A DNA stretch of 64,000 nt from Pectobacterium carotovorum (GTDB taxonomy: Bacteria > Pseudomonadota > Gammaproteobacteria > Enterobacterales > Enterobacteriaceae): NCBI RefSeq assembly GCF_033898505.1, contig NZ_JAXAFK010000001.1:2232001-2296000 (forward strand). The letters are read 5' to 3'. Positions within the stretch are counted from its first letter, which is position 1. The number at the start of each line of letters is the position of its first letter. This document shows positions 19,347 through 28,402 of this stretch, one piece after another. Position numbers and translations under genes: made by a program. The notes beneath the pieces were generated by a model, which worked only from the letters and a program-made list of their open reading frames with translations, searched no databases and was not told the DNA's origin.

Positions 19347-19472
19347 TTAATCAAAAAAATAACCGTCATACCCCCATAAGGCAACACCTGCCGTGACGAA
19401 CAGGATTAGAGAAAACATAACGAAGATTAATGTAACACTGTGAATGGCCTGATCGCTAGTGTCTATTACCAT
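19347..19472 (-). CDS. Predicted 41-aa single-pass membrane protein upstream of iraP-like gene
   Basis: ATG at 19472 reads MVIDTSDQAIHSVTLIFVMF, continues with a hydrophobic segment through about residue 33 and ends in a WGYDGYFFD tail. Only 9 bp separate its stop (19347-19349) from the iraP-like ATG at 19337, and its TAA runs into that gene's AAGGAG. The single membrane span, polar ends and tight spacing suggest a real small protein, although its own ribosome site is weak. No family recognised. Confidence 0.5.
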   Translation of the reverse strand: MVIDTSDQAIHSVTLIFVMFSLILFVTAGVALWGYDGYFFD

Positions 19473-19686
19473 TTTAAGGAAATCATATTCACACTGCGGC
19501 AATAAAATGAAGGTGCATATAAATAAACCAAATAAATAAAAAAACTAAAAAACCATTTTATTTTTAAGAACGAAGCTCCCTGTTTTGAAGAAGATCGATA
19601 ATGCGATAAATTGTGATGAAGTTCACGAAAAAATAAAAATACATCGGCTTCTGACAGAACATCAGAAAAGAAAGTCAGATGGAATA

Positions 19687-19710
19687 GCCAGCCATCGGGG
19701 AACGGCTGGC
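19687..19710 (-). terminator. Hairpin after the short nac-like gene
   Basis: GCCAGCC and GGCTGGC form a 7-bp stem with a 10-nt loop 16 bp past the stop codon. The T-run is weak. Confidence 0.45.
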
Positions 19711-19725
19711 CTTAATCGTTAACGC

Positions 19726-20001
19726 TTACGCACTCATTGATTGTCGTGCGCCACTCACCGCATCCTTTGCCTGTTCACACTGTGACAATATTGTCTGTGC
19801 GTGAGAATAAAGAATTTTCCCTGCCTCGGTAGGCGTCACACCGCGCCGACTCCGCACCAGTAGCTGTTTTTCGAGTTCACTCTCCAGCGTCGCGACCTGC
19901 TGGCTCAGCGCCGGTTGTGCAATATGCAACAACTCAGCAGCCTGCGTCAGGCTACCGATATCAACGATTTTCACAAAATATTTGAGCCGTCTAAGATTCA
20001 T
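19726..20001 (-). CDS. Nac-like LysR protein reduced to its DNA-binding domain (91 aa)
   Basis: The sequence is nearly identical in pattern to the N-terminus of the nitrogen assimilation control protein Nac (MNLRRLKYFVKIVDIGSLTQ, then AAELLHIAQPALSQQVATLE and RRGVTPTEAGKIL). It stops after the winged helix-turn-helix and linker helix; full Nac is about 305 aa and the whole effector domain is absent. GGAGG precedes the ATG, and a sigma-54 promoter plus a downstream hairpin frame it as a complete unit. It may bind Nac sites without co-effector control, or be a 3'-truncated relic. Confidence 0.8.
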   Translation of the reverse strand: MNLRRLKYFVKIVDIGSLTQAAELLHIAQPALSQQVATLESELEKQLLVRSRRGVTPTEAGKILYSHAQTILSQCEQAKDAVSGARQSMSA

Positions 20002-20033
20002 GTCTGCCTCCTGAGTAGTTACTCTAAAGAGGT

Positions 20034-20049
20034 AGCAAAAAGCGCGCCA
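20034..20049 (-). promoter_or_regulatory. Sigma-54 (-24/-12) promoter of the short nac-like gene
   Basis: On the minus strand TGGCGCG-N4-TTGCT matches the RpoN consensus TGGCACG-N4-TTGCW with one mismatch. It lies about 35 bp upstream of the ATG. E. coli and Klebsiella nac are sigma-54/NtrC-dependent, so element and gene support each other. Confidence 0.75.
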
Positions 20050-20182
20050 TATTATGTTCCTATGCCTAAGAAAAAGTGATACCTCATTGATAAGCCACGG
20101 GTAAAATAAGGAAAAGCAATGATTCTGCTAACCAACCTCCCTGATTTTGTCTGAAGAATCAGCCTTCGGCCCAATACTCATC

Positions 20183-20199
20183 TGCACCATCCTAAAGCA
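20183..20199 (-). promoter_or_regulatory. Degenerate NtrC-like enhancer site
   Basis: TGCACC-N5-AAAGCA has one perfect and one weak half of the NtrC consensus TGCACC-N5-GGTGCA, about 140 bp upstream of the -24 element, a usual enhancer distance. No other gene was seen in 20050-20380. Confidence 0.35.
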
Positions 20200-20380
20200 A
20201 ACCCTGCTATTTTAGAGTGCAAGCTTGCTCGCTAATTGATGCGTCTCACGGCTTTCCTGTGCTCAACTTGAGCAATAATTTCAATATGTTGGTTATTAGT
20301 TCGGCAATCAAACACCTCGAGCGATAACAGCCTTTGACAACCCGAAACGCTCCCGCTATTATCCATCGCACTTAACCGAT

Positions 20381-20456
20381 TCCTCTGTAGTTCAGTCGGT
20401 AGAACGGCGGACTGTTAATCCGTATGTCACTGGTTCGAGTCCAGTCAGAGGAGCCA
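20381..20456 (+). tRNA. tRNA-Asn (GUU)
   Basis: 76-nt tRNA with encoded CCA, anticodon GTT in GGACTGTTAATCC. As far as I can tell it is identical to E. coli asn tRNAs. Asn-tRNA genes are common integration sites for genomic islands. Confidence 0.97.
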
Positions 20457-20465
20457 AATTTAGAA

Positions 20466-20498
20466 AATCCCGCTTAAGGCAACTTAAGCGGGATTTTT
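20466..20498 (+). terminator. Intrinsic terminator of tRNA-Asn
   Basis: AATCCCGCTTAAG and CTTAAGCGGGATT form a perfect 13-bp stem followed by a T-run. Confidence 0.92.
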
Positions 20499-20590
20499 GC
20501 TTTTATCACTTTATTCAATGCTTTCACGTGAAAAGTCTCTCCGGTGCACATTCTGTTTTCCTCCTGCATCGGGAGAATCTGGTGGTCTGA

Positions 20591-20629
20591 TTGGGGGTCA
20601 GGTTGGTTCGATGACGGAGTGACCCCCAA
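20591..20629. repeat. Perfect inverted repeat downstream of tRNA-Asn
   Basis: TTGGGGGTCA (20591-20600) and TGACCCCCAA (20620-20629) are perfect 10-bp inverted arms around 19 nt. Just after it ACTGTCTCRTAACA occurs twice in tandem (20644-20672). No gene was seen in 20499-20862. The setting behind a tRNA suggests a relic of an integrated element, but no second attachment copy was found in the window. Confidence 0.4.
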
Positions 20630-20862
20630 ATGTCTCTTAGCGACTGTCTCGTAACAACTGTCTCATAACAACGCGAAAAACCACGCTCCTCAAGCTTTCT
20701 TATAACCCCTTAAAACTATCCGGCTTACACGGCCTATGCCTTTAATTTAAACTACAGCTCAATAGACCTTCAGTTGCCGTTGAAGCTGGAATGAATACCT
20801 GATATCCATCCGGCAGTTTTGAATGAAAAGACCTCATCAAACACCAGCCAAGGTTAACAAAA

Positions 20863-22050
20863 ATGCGACACCACTCTATAGCCAGCTTTACCAGAGTAAC
20901 CGTCATTACTGCATTGTTTGGTATCACCTTTTCTTCCATCGCCGCACCACCGAATGTTTCACTACAACATGTTTCACTACAACACCAACAATTCGAAGGC
21001 CTGATCAGAGAGCCGCTTTCGTTGCAGGTAATGCTGGATAATGGCAAGCCAGCCATACTCGATGCATTTGTCACGCGGCCAGTCAGCCAGACAAAACTCC
21101 CTGTGGTGATAATCACGAATGGGACCGTGGGTACTGCCGAATTTGATCGCTGGGAAATGAACCCAAACCGCGCATCGTCGACAGCGCTTGCCTTTGCACG
21201 CCACGGTTATGCTGCGGTTACCGTTCTGCGGGAGGGATACGGTTACTCAAGCGGAGGGGCAGAATATTTAGGCGGTTCCTGTAAGCAGCCGCTGCATAAG
21301 CTGGCTGGTGAAAAAGACACCCGAGATATGCTGGCCGCGCTTGAGGCAATCAGACGCCAGCCCTGGGCCTCTCCAGATAAAGCGGTGTTGGCCGGTATGT
21401 CAGCAGGCGGCTTTGCCGTGCTGGCAACCAGCGCGGTTAACCCACCCGGCGTTCAGGCTATCATCAATTTTGACGGAGGCCGGGGTTCCATCGACGGTAA
21501 ATCACTTTGTGATAGATCCGGCCTGATTAACGCATTCACCACGTATGGCCTCACTGCACGCATCCCTTCTCTGTGGCTCTATTCCAGCAACGATCAATCA
21601 TTCACCCCGAAAATGGGTAGAGCCTTTTCTGAGGCCTATCGCAGCGGTGGAGGTAAAGCAGAATTTATTGAAATGCCTGCATTTGGAAAGAATGGACACG
21701 TCTTTATGGATACCGCTCCAGAAAGTTTCTGGTGGAAAACCGTGGCTGAATTCCTTGCACTGCAACACTTGCCATACGAGGAAGTCGTCACGTTACCAGT
21801 AACGCATCTTGCTTCCCCCGCAAACCTTAATAACAGCGCAGGCAAAAAGGCGTTCGAAAAATACGAAGCAGCGCGGCTTTATGAGAAAGCGTTTGCGACA
21901 GGCAAGGACGGTGCATGGGGAACGGCATACTGGGCGCGAACCGGTCGTGAGGCCGCAGAGGCAGCCGTCAAGAGCTGTGAAACATTCCAGCGCAAAGGGG
22001 CAGCCAACTGCACGGTCTATGCCATCAATGATGAGGTTGTCGCAAAGTAG
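20863..22050 (+). CDS. Exported alpha/beta hydrolase (dienelactone-hydrolase-like)
   Basis: Probable periplasmic serine hydrolase of 395 aa. The signal peptide is about residues 1-27, ending SIAA. The nucleophile elbow GMSAGG is about residue 185. The acid is likely the aspartate in YSSNDQSF and the histidine that in GKNGHVF, both in the correct order. Substrate unknown. AGGTTAAC upstream of the ATG is a fair ribosome site. Residues about 32-41 are a perfect doublet VSLQHVSLQH, encoded by a tandem 15-bp repeat. A GGAACCCC/GGGGTTCC hairpin (22067-22086) follows. Confidence 0.82.
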   Translation: MRHHSIASFTRVTVITALFGITFSSIAAPPNVSLQHVSLQHQQFEGLIREPLSLQVMLDNGKPAILDAFVTRPVSQTKLPVVIITNGTVGTAEFDRWEMNPNRASSTALAFARHGYAAVTVLREGYGYSSGGAEYLGGSCKQPLHKLAGEKDTRDMLAALEAIRRQPWASPDKAVLAGMSAGGFAVLATSAVNPPGVQAIINFDGGRGSIDGKSLCDRSGLINAFTTYGLTARIPSLWLYSSNDQSFTPKMGRAFSEAYRSGGGKAEFIEMPAFGKNGHVFMDTAPESFWWKTVAEFLALQHLPYEEVVTLPVTHLASPANLNNSAGKKAFEKYEAARLYEKAFATGKDGAWGTAYWARTGREAAEAAVKSCETFQRKGAANCTVYAINDEVVAK

Positions 22051-22066
22051 ATCTGTCATGGCATCG

Positions 22067-22086
22067 GGAACCCCTTCGGGGGTTCC
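22067..22086 (+). terminator. Terminator-like hairpin between convergent genes
   Basis: GGAACCCC (22067-22074) and GGGGTTCC (22079-22086) with a TTCG loop, a very stable tetraloop stem, between the convergent hydrolase and MFS genes. There is no clear T-run. Confidence 0.55.
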
Positions 22087-22120
22087 GCATCGGGTTAATC
22101 AAGCAGGTATTTTTACAGTA

Positions 22121-23353
22121 TTACGCCTTTGAGCGCGTATTCGATCTCGCCAGTGAACCACAGCGAAATAATACCAGTGCAATCAGACAAGCCACGGCCT
22201 GTATCGCGCCCAGCGTGGTGACGGCAGGAAACGGCAGTACCGAGCCCAGCCAGGTTGTTAACGCAGCCATTCCCATCGTCAAAAAGCCAAGCAGCGCAGA
22301 TGCCAAACCCGCCTCTTTCCCGAAGGGGCCCATTGTAATCGCCGTTCCCAGTGGATTCGCTAAGCCCATTCCCCAAAGGAACACGATCATGGAAAAGGTA
22401 TACCAGCTCAGGCCCGGAGTTTCCGGCCCCAACAGCAGCAAGCTCCCACCGGCTAACGCGGTAGCGAGCCCCACCGATGCCATCCTTCGCGGACCATAAC
22501 GATGCGCCAGTCGTGGTGCCGCCATGCCTGCCCCAAAAACAACGAACACGGTAGAGGCAAAATATAACCCGGCCTGAAGTGACGATAGCCCTATCCCGCT
22601 CATCAGAATGGCAGGGGCAGCGCCAAAAGATGCGAACAACCCACCGAGTAATAAACTCATCGACACAGCCGGGAAGATAAATCGCCCGTCCAATATTAGC
22701 CGGCCGTAGGCGAGCAGCACGCTTGAAACCGTGTGTGGAGCACGACGTTCGGCGGGATGCGTTTCCCCCAGCCCGTGAGCATAGAAGACGGCGATGACAA
22801 AGGCGGCCAGCCCCACTAGGATAAAGATCGCTCGCCACCCCAATGTGGTGGTCAGCACACTTCCCACCAGCGGCGAGAACCCAGGAGCCGCCGCCGTCGC
22901 GATCATCGTCAGAGATAGCGCACGCGCCAGCGTTTCACCGTCAAATAAATCACGTGCAATCGCGCGTGCTAACACAGCAGCAGCGCATATCCCCAGCGCC
23001 TGAATAACTCTTCCCACAATCAGCGTTTCGAGTGAGCCAGCAAGGCCACCGACTACCGTGCCAATAATGAATATCGAGAGTCCTCCCAGAACGAGGTTCT
23101 TACGCCCGTAGCGATCCGACAGCGGACCGACAACCAATTGAGCCAGCGCGAAAGTAATGAAAAAACTGGAAAGCGTCAGACCCAGTTCACGAGCAGATGC
23201 CCCAAGCTGCTCTCCGATATCCGGAAATGCAGGAAGAATGATGTTTGTAGACAATATGCTAATAGCCGAAAGACCAGCCAGTAGCGCGACAATTTTTCCG
23301 CTTAATCGCGGGCCTTCGGAATAATGGGTTTTCGCCATAATCGCAGTACTCAT
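22121..23353 (-). CDS. MFS multidrug exporter, Bcr/CflA family
   Basis: Twelve-segment proton-driven exporter of 410 aa. The family marks are motif A between TM2 and TM3 (GPLSDRYGRKNLVLGG) and motif C around TM5 (ATAAAPGFSPLVGS). Bcr/CflA members export bicyclomycin, sulfonamides, chloramphenicol or dipeptides; the substrate here is unknown. It lies 108 bp downstream of the RND pump on the same strand, so it may belong to the TetR-controlled efflux operon. Confidence 0.88.
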   Translation of the reverse strand: MSTAIMAKTHYSEGPRLSGKIVALLAGLSAISILSTNIILPAFPDIGEQLGASARELGLTLSSFFITFALAQLVVGPLSDRYGRKNLVLGGLSIFIIGTVVGGLAGSLETLIVGRVIQALGICAAAVLARAIARDLFDGETLARALSLTMIATAAAPGFSPLVGSVLTTTLGWRAIFILVGLAAFVIAVFYAHGLGETHPAERRAPHTVSSVLLAYGRLILDGRFIFPAVSMSLLLGGLFASFGAAPAILMSGIGLSSLQAGLYFASTVFVVFGAGMAAPRLAHRYGPRRMASVGLATALAGGSLLLLGPETPGLSWYTFSMIVFLWGMGLANPLGTAITMGPFGKEAGLASALLGFLTMGMAALTTWLGSVLPFPAVTTLGAIQAVACLIALVLFRCGSLARSNTRSKA

Positions 23354-23461
23354 GGTTACCTCAACGGCATGACTGGCGTGGAAATACGCACCACGCCAGC
23401 GGACTGGATCGCTCTCGCCACCGCGTGTTGCCTGTGGCGATTTTTTCAGATGGATTACTGC

Positions 23462-26400
23462 TTATACCGATACCGGCTTGTCGGCGTGTTTCTCATTCTC
23501 CGAGCGTATTTTGAACCAGATGGCATACATCGCCGGCAGGAAGACTAGCGTCATGATGGTTCCCCCCAATGTCCCGCCAATCAACGTGTACGCCAGCGTG
23601 CCCCAGAAGACGGAATGGGTAAGCGGAATAAAAGCCAGAATCGCCGCCATGGCCGTAAGCAACACAGGTCGGGCGCGTTGCACCGTTGCTTCCACCACCG
23701 CATGGAACGGATCGAGCCCTTCCTTCTCGTTATGATGGATTTGTCCGATCAGTATCAGCGTATTGCGCATCAGGATGCCCGATAGCGCAATCAGTCCCAC
23801 AAGCGCATTGATGCCAAACGGCTGGTTGAAGAGCAGCAGCGTCGGCACCACGCCAATCAGCCCCAGCGGTGCGGTGAGAAACACCATCACCATCGCCGAC
23901 ATCGAGCGCACCTGTAGGATGATGATCAGTAGCGTGATGGCAATCATGATGGGGAACAGTGGCGCCATTGCTTTGGTCGCTTTTGCCGATTCTTCGATCG
24001 AACCTGCCTGCTCAATACGGTATCCGGCGGGCAGCGTATCGATGATGGGCTGCAACGCTTTCACAATGACCGCGGACACATCCGGTGGTTGCAATGTTTC
24101 GGCGATGTCACCACGGACGGTAATCGTCGGCATGCGGTCCCGGCGCCGAAGCACAGGATCTTCCATTCGCACCTCGACCTCACCGATCTGCGACAGAGGA
24201 ATACGTTGGCCGCCCGACCCCACTAATGTAAAACCGGCTATTTTTGCGGGATCGCGTCGAATATCCCCTGCGGCACGGCCCACGACCTGCACGGAACGAA
24301 TGTCTTCACGCACTGACGTAATCGGCACACCAGAGAGCAAGAACTGAAGTTGCTGAGCAACCGCAGTCGATGTCAGCCCCACCGACTGCAACCGATCCTG
24401 ATCCAACGTGAAATGCAGCGTCGGCACCCGCGGGCCCCAATCGGTGTTGACCGTCCTCATCATTGGGCTCGCCTGCATCACCGATTCAACCTGGTGTGCA
24501 ATCTCGCGCAGTTTGGCAGGGTCCGGCCCTGTTACACGGTAGGCAACAGGAAAAGGTGAATAGGGGCCAAACACCAGTTGAGTAACACGGATACGCGCTT
24601 CGGGTGCCAGGCCATCAGCCGCCGCGTTACGGATACGAAATTTAAGTGCTTCACGCGCTTCCTGACTGTCCGTCAGCACGACAATCTTCGCAAACGACGG
24701 ATCGGGTAGCTCGGGAGCCATCGCCAAATAAAAACGCGGCGAACCCTGCCCGATATAGGACGTAACGATTTTTGCTTCGTCCTGCTGCTTTAGCCAGTTT
24801 TCGATCTTCGCCGTCGCAAGGCTGGTCTGCTCAATGGACGTCCCATAAGGCATTTGTACCTCCACCAGCACCTCAGGCCGGTCGGAGGTTGGGAAAAACT
24901 GTTTCTTGACCACGCCCATCCCGAGAATCGCGGCAACAAACACGGCAATAACGGTGCTGGCAACCCCCCATTTCCGCGCAATAACGCGCGTCAGTAAACG
25001 GCGAAACCGGTTGTAATGGCGGGTGTCGTAAATAGCCGCGTGTCCCCCCTCGACGGTTTTGATTTCCGGCAGCATCTTCACACCCAGATAAGGCGTAAAA
25101 ACCACGGCCACCACCCAGGAAGCAATCAGGGCAATACCGACGATCCAGAACATGTTGCTGGTGTACTCACCAGCCGTGGACTGTGCGAAACCGTTAGGCA
25201 TGAACCCCACGGCGGTGACTAGCGTACCCGCCAGCATCGGCGCAGCCGTGTGGCTCCAGGCATAGGCTGAGGCTTTGATACGGCCATAGCCCTCCTCCAT
25301 TTTCACTACCATCATCTCGATGGCAATAATGGCATCATCCACCAACAGCCCCAGCGCCAGAATCAGCGATCCTAACGTAATACGATCGAAGTTCTTACCG
25401 GACGCCTCCATCACGACGAAAACAATAGCCAGCGTCAATGGCACTGCTGCCGCAACAACGACCCCCACACGCCAGCCCATACTGACAAAACACACCGCCA
25501 TCACCACAAGCAACGCGACGAAGAATTTGATCATGAATTCGTCAACGGACGAACTGATGTTTACCGACTGATCGGTAATCTTCGACAGCGTCATCCCCAG
25601 CGGCATGTCTTCATTGATCTGGGTGGTCTCTGCATCCAGCGCTTTTCCCAGCGCTAAACCGTTCCATCCCTCACGCATCACCACGCCCAGCAATAGCGCG
25701 GGTTCGCCCTGATTACGAACCAAAAAGGTCGCGGGATCTTCATAGCCACGATTAACCGTTGCCACGTCCGACAGTTTCAGTGTTCTCCCTTGCGCGACGA
25801 TCGGCGTGTCGCGAATTTTCCCCAGCGTGTCGAAGGCGCCGTCCAAACGAAGAAACACCTGCGGGCCGACGGTTTCAATCGAACCCGCGGGCGTGAGTAC
25901 GTTTTGATTGTTCAGCGCGGAGAAAATGTCCTGAGGAGAAATACCCAGCGTCGCCAGTCGGTCATGCGAGAACGACACAAAGATCCGCTCAGCCTGTTCC
26001 CCGATAATATTGACCTTCTTCACGCCTGGCACATGCAACAGACGCTGACGCAACGATTCGGCATCGCGAACCAGCACACGTTGGGGTTCACCCTTCGCTT
26101 TCAGCGCAAAGAGCGCAAACGTTACGTCAGAGAACTCATCGTTGACCATTGGCCCAATAACGCCCGCCGGCAGGTTTTTGGCCTCATCGCCGAGTTTTTT
26201 ACGCGCCTGATAGAACGCCTCCTGTACCTGTGAAGGCGGCGTACTATCGAGCAGTGACAACATAGTGAAGGAGAGTCCCGGACGCGTGTAGGTTTCTGAG
26301 CGGTCATACCACTTCAGCTCCTGCATGCGCTTTTCCAGCGGCTCTGCTACCTGATCCTGCATTTCCTGCGCGGTCGCTCCCGGCCATGCGGAGATAATGG

Positions 26401-26551
26401 TCATCTGTTTGACGGTGAACGGCGGATCTTCTGCCCGCCCCAGTTCAAAAAACGAGAGAATACCGGCCACGGTAATCAAGATGATAAGGAAAAGTGTGAT
26501 GGCGCGTTCACGCACCGCGAGCGCCGAAAGATTGAACCGTACCTCACTCAT
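23462..26551 (-). CDS. RND efflux pump, inner-membrane subunit
   Basis: Resistance-nodulation-division transporter of 1029 aa. TM1 is at residues 12-32, a large periplasmic loop follows, then the TM2-6 block with proton-relay aspartates in GLLVDDAIIAIEMM (about residue 400), a second loop and TM8-12. The pattern is closest to MexK/TriC/VexK-type pumps rather than AcrB (inference from motifs). Its start overlaps the adaptor stop by 4 bp. With the adaptor at 26548 and the outer-membrane factor at 28452 it makes a full tripartite pump. Confidence 0.93.
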   Translation of the reverse strand: MSEVRFNLSALAVRERAITLFLIILITVAGILSFFELGRAEDPPFTVKQMTIISAWPGATAQEMQDQVAEPLEKRMQELKWYDRSETYTRPGLSFTMLSLLDSTPPSQVQEAFYQARKKLGDEAKNLPAGVIGPMVNDEFSDVTFALFALKAKGEPQRVLVRDAESLRQRLLHVPGVKKVNIIGEQAERIFVSFSHDRLATLGISPQDIFSALNNQNVLTPAGSIETVGPQVFLRLDGAFDTLGKIRDTPIVAQGRTLKLSDVATVNRGYEDPATFLVRNQGEPALLLGVVMREGWNGLALGKALDAETTQINEDMPLGMTLSKITDQSVNISSSVDEFMIKFFVALLVVMAVCFVSMGWRVGVVVAAAVPLTLAIVFVVMEASGKNFDRITLGSLILALGLLVDDAIIAIEMMVVKMEEGYGRIKASAYAWSHTAAPMLAGTLVTAVGFMPNGFAQSTAGEYTSNMFWIVGIALIASWVVAVVFTPYLGVKMLPEIKTVEGGHAAIYDTRHYNRFRRLLTRVIARKWGVASTVIAVFVAAILGMGVVKKQFFPTSDRPEVLVEVQMPYGTSIEQTSLATAKIENWLKQQDEAKIVTSYIGQGSPRFYLAMAPELPDPSFAKIVVLTDSQEAREALKFRIRNAAADGLAPEARIRVTQLVFGPYSPFPVAYRVTGPDPAKLREIAHQVESVMQASPMMRTVNTDWGPRVPTLHFTLDQDRLQSVGLTSTAVAQQLQFLLSGVPITSVREDIRSVQVVGRAAGDIRRDPAKIAGFTLVGSGGQRIPLSQIGEVEVRMEDPVLRRRDRMPTITVRGDIAETLQPPDVSAVIVKALQPIIDTLPAGYRIEQAGSIEESAKATKAMAPLFPIMIAITLLIIILQVRSMSAMVMVFLTAPLGLIGVVPTLLLFNQPFGINALVGLIALSGILMRNTLILIGQIHHNEKEGLDPFHAVVEATVQRARPVLLTAMAAILAFIPLTHSVFWGTLAYTLIGGTLGGTIMTLVFLPAMYAIWFKIRSENEKHADKPVSV

Positions 26552-27657
26552 GGTCGGTTCTCCGCCGCGTTGGCATCACGCTGTTCCGCCATACGGACCT
26601 CTTCGCCGTCACGCAGCAGATGCGCGCCCAACGCCACAATCTGTTCACCAGGCTGTAGGCCGCCGGTCACGCTTGCCGTGTCATCACCGAGCCCAAGCAC
26701 CTGAACAGGGTGCCACGACACCTTGGCGGGTTCCCCTGTAATACTCCATACCCCCGGCCCTTTCCCCGCATCATAAATTGCGGCAATAGGCACCTGAAGA
26801 GCCTGCTCAGATGACCTATCTTCAGCAATAGCGAGTGTGACAGTGGAGCCAAGCGGGGCGTTCGCCAGCGCACCTTCAAGCACATACCGTGCTTCAAACG
26901 TGCGTGTCTGAGGGTCAGCAGCGTCTGACAACAGTCGCAATGTCGCAGGAATGGACGATTTACCCGAGCCGTATCGCATCGCCATCGCTTTGCTACCGAC
27001 TACGGGGCGTAGCGTCTCAGGCAAATGGACGATCGCCTCCCGTTGCCCTGCCCGCGCCAGCCGAACGACAGGCTGCCCTGCGCTAACGACCTGTCCCGGT
27101 TCCGCCAGCGTGTCGACCACTACGCCATCGGCGTCAGCGATCAATACCGCATACCCCGTAGCATTACGCGCCACGTCGGCCTGAGCCTGCGCGGCGCTCA
27201 GTTCTGCTTTCGCCGTCTCGGCAGCAGCCTTTATCTGGTCATAAGCGGAAGCGGAGATGGCACCCGCAGCAACCAGACCACGATAACGTGCTTCGTCATC
27301 GGTAGCCTGTCTGGTACGAGCCCGCGCAGCGGTAACGGCCTGCTGCTGGGCCTGTGCCTGCAAGCTGAGATCGAGGGGGTCCAAACGCATCAAAGGCTGG
27401 CCACGTTTGACGCTTTCGCCGGTATCGACCAGACGTTCAAGTATTTTGCCTTGCACCCGGAAACCAAGGTCGCTTTGAATGCGGGCAACAACGACCCCCG
27501 TAAACGAGCGAGACGTTTCAGCGGCGCTCACCACGGTAGCCGTTCTTACTAAAGGAGGCTGATTGCGTGGATCGTCAACGTTGGCAGCGTCGCCGCACGC
27601 CACCAGGGCGAGAGGCAACAGGCAAACAGCAAGAGTGGTGGATTTGAGCCGAAGCAT
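26548..27657 (-). CDS. RND periplasmic adaptor (membrane fusion protein), lipoprotein
   Basis: Links the RND pump to its outer-membrane channel. 369 aa. It begins with a lipoprotein signal (CLLPLALVACG, lipobox cysteine about residue 21). The barrel-sandwich half-motif is DLGFRVQGKILERLVDTGES, followed by a helical hairpin and the second half GVVVDTLAEPGQVVSAGQPV. First gene of the efflux operon; the GTGACCA-N10-TGGTCAC operator lies about 48 bp upstream of its ATG. Confidence 0.92.
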   Translation of the reverse strand: MLRLKSTTLAVCLLPLALVACGDAANVDDPRNQPPLVRTATVVSAAETSRSFTGVVVARIQSDLGFRVQGKILERLVDTGESVKRGQPLMRLDPLDLSLQAQAQQQAVTAARARTRQATDDEARYRGLVAAGAISASAYDQIKAAAETAKAELSAAQAQADVARNATGYAVLIADADGVVVDTLAEPGQVVSAGQPVVRLARAGQREAIVHLPETLRPVVGSKAMAMRYGSGKSSIPATLRLLSDAADPQTRTFEARYVLEGALANAPLGSTVTLAIAEDRSSEQALQVPIAAIYDAGKGPGVWSITGEPAKVSWHPVQVLGLGDDTASVTGGLQPGEQIVALGAHLLRDGEEVRMAEQRDANAAENRP

Positions 27658-27704
27658 GGGTTCCCTTCTTAAATGAGCAGGACAGAAACCGCATTCTCCA
27701 ACTA

Positions 27705-27728
27705 GTGACCAATATTGTCAATGGTCAC
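27705..27728. promoter_or_regulatory. TetR-type operator copy 1 (adaptor promoter)
   Basis: GTGACCA-N10-TGGTCAC, a perfect 7-bp inverted repeat between the regulator and the adaptor. The same arms and spacer length occur at 28403-28426 on the other side of the regulator gene. Confidence 0.8.
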
Positions 27729-27749
27729 ATTTTTAAGCGACCAGACGAC

Positions 27750-28364
27750 TTAAGGTGACAAGCTGCGCAATATCAACGACGACAGTAACACTGCAGCGGA
27801 CGCTGCCGTATCCAGATTGTATTGCAGTTGAGCAGGGACGATATAAGGGCGCATCACCAGATAGACTGCATCCGCCGCCTCATCCAGTGGCGTCTTGCGT
27901 TCGAACTCCCCGGACTGTCGTCCCTCAAGGAGAATTTGCTGAATAAGCTGGCGTAGATTTGCTTCATGTGCCGCGGCAGAAGGCCACCGATCGCGACTGG
28001 CTACCGCAGCAATATCGTAAAGCTTGCGGTCATGAAAAAATAAGTCACTGCCCGCTTCGGTCAAGGCTCTGAACAGGCGTCTTAGCTTTTCTGAAGCCGT
28101 GGGAGCGTCAGCGAGCGCTGAATTGACAACATCCATAATCATCGCCAGCCGACTGGCGCAGATCACCTCGCCGATCGCCTGTTTAGAATCAAAAAATTTA
28201 TAGATATATGCCTTAGAAAAACCAATCGCTTTCGCCAGATCGGACACGGTTGTCTTCTCATACCCAAAGTGCCCGAAGTGCGCTTTAGCGGCTTCCACAA
28301 CCTGATCTCGGACGCTGTGGTCCGACGGCCCACGTGGGGGATGCGTGTTTGTGTGTTTAGTCAT
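27750..28364 (-). CDS. TetR-family repressor of the efflux system
   Basis: 204-aa TetR regulator with an N-terminal helix-turn-helix about residues 35-65 (KTTVSDLAKAIGFSKAYIYK) and an alpha-helical ligand domain to the end. It lies between the adaptor operon and the divergent outer-membrane factor, with identical palindromes at each promoter. It therefore probably represses both transcripts and itself, and is released by a pump substrate. Confidence 0.92.
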   Translation of the reverse strand: MTKHTNTHPPRGPSDHSVRDQVVEAAKAHFGHFGYEKTTVSDLAKAIGFSKAYIYKFFDSKQAIGEVICASRLAMIMDVVNSALADAPTASEKLRRLFRALTEAGSDLFFHDRKLYDIAAVASRDRWPSAAAHEANLRQLIQQILLEGRQSGEFERKTPLDEAADAVYLVMRPYIVPAQLQYNLDTAASAAVLLSSLILRSLSP

Positions 28365-28402
28365 TTTTCAAGCTTAGCTCACCGAGCCCTGATTGACAAC
28401 GA

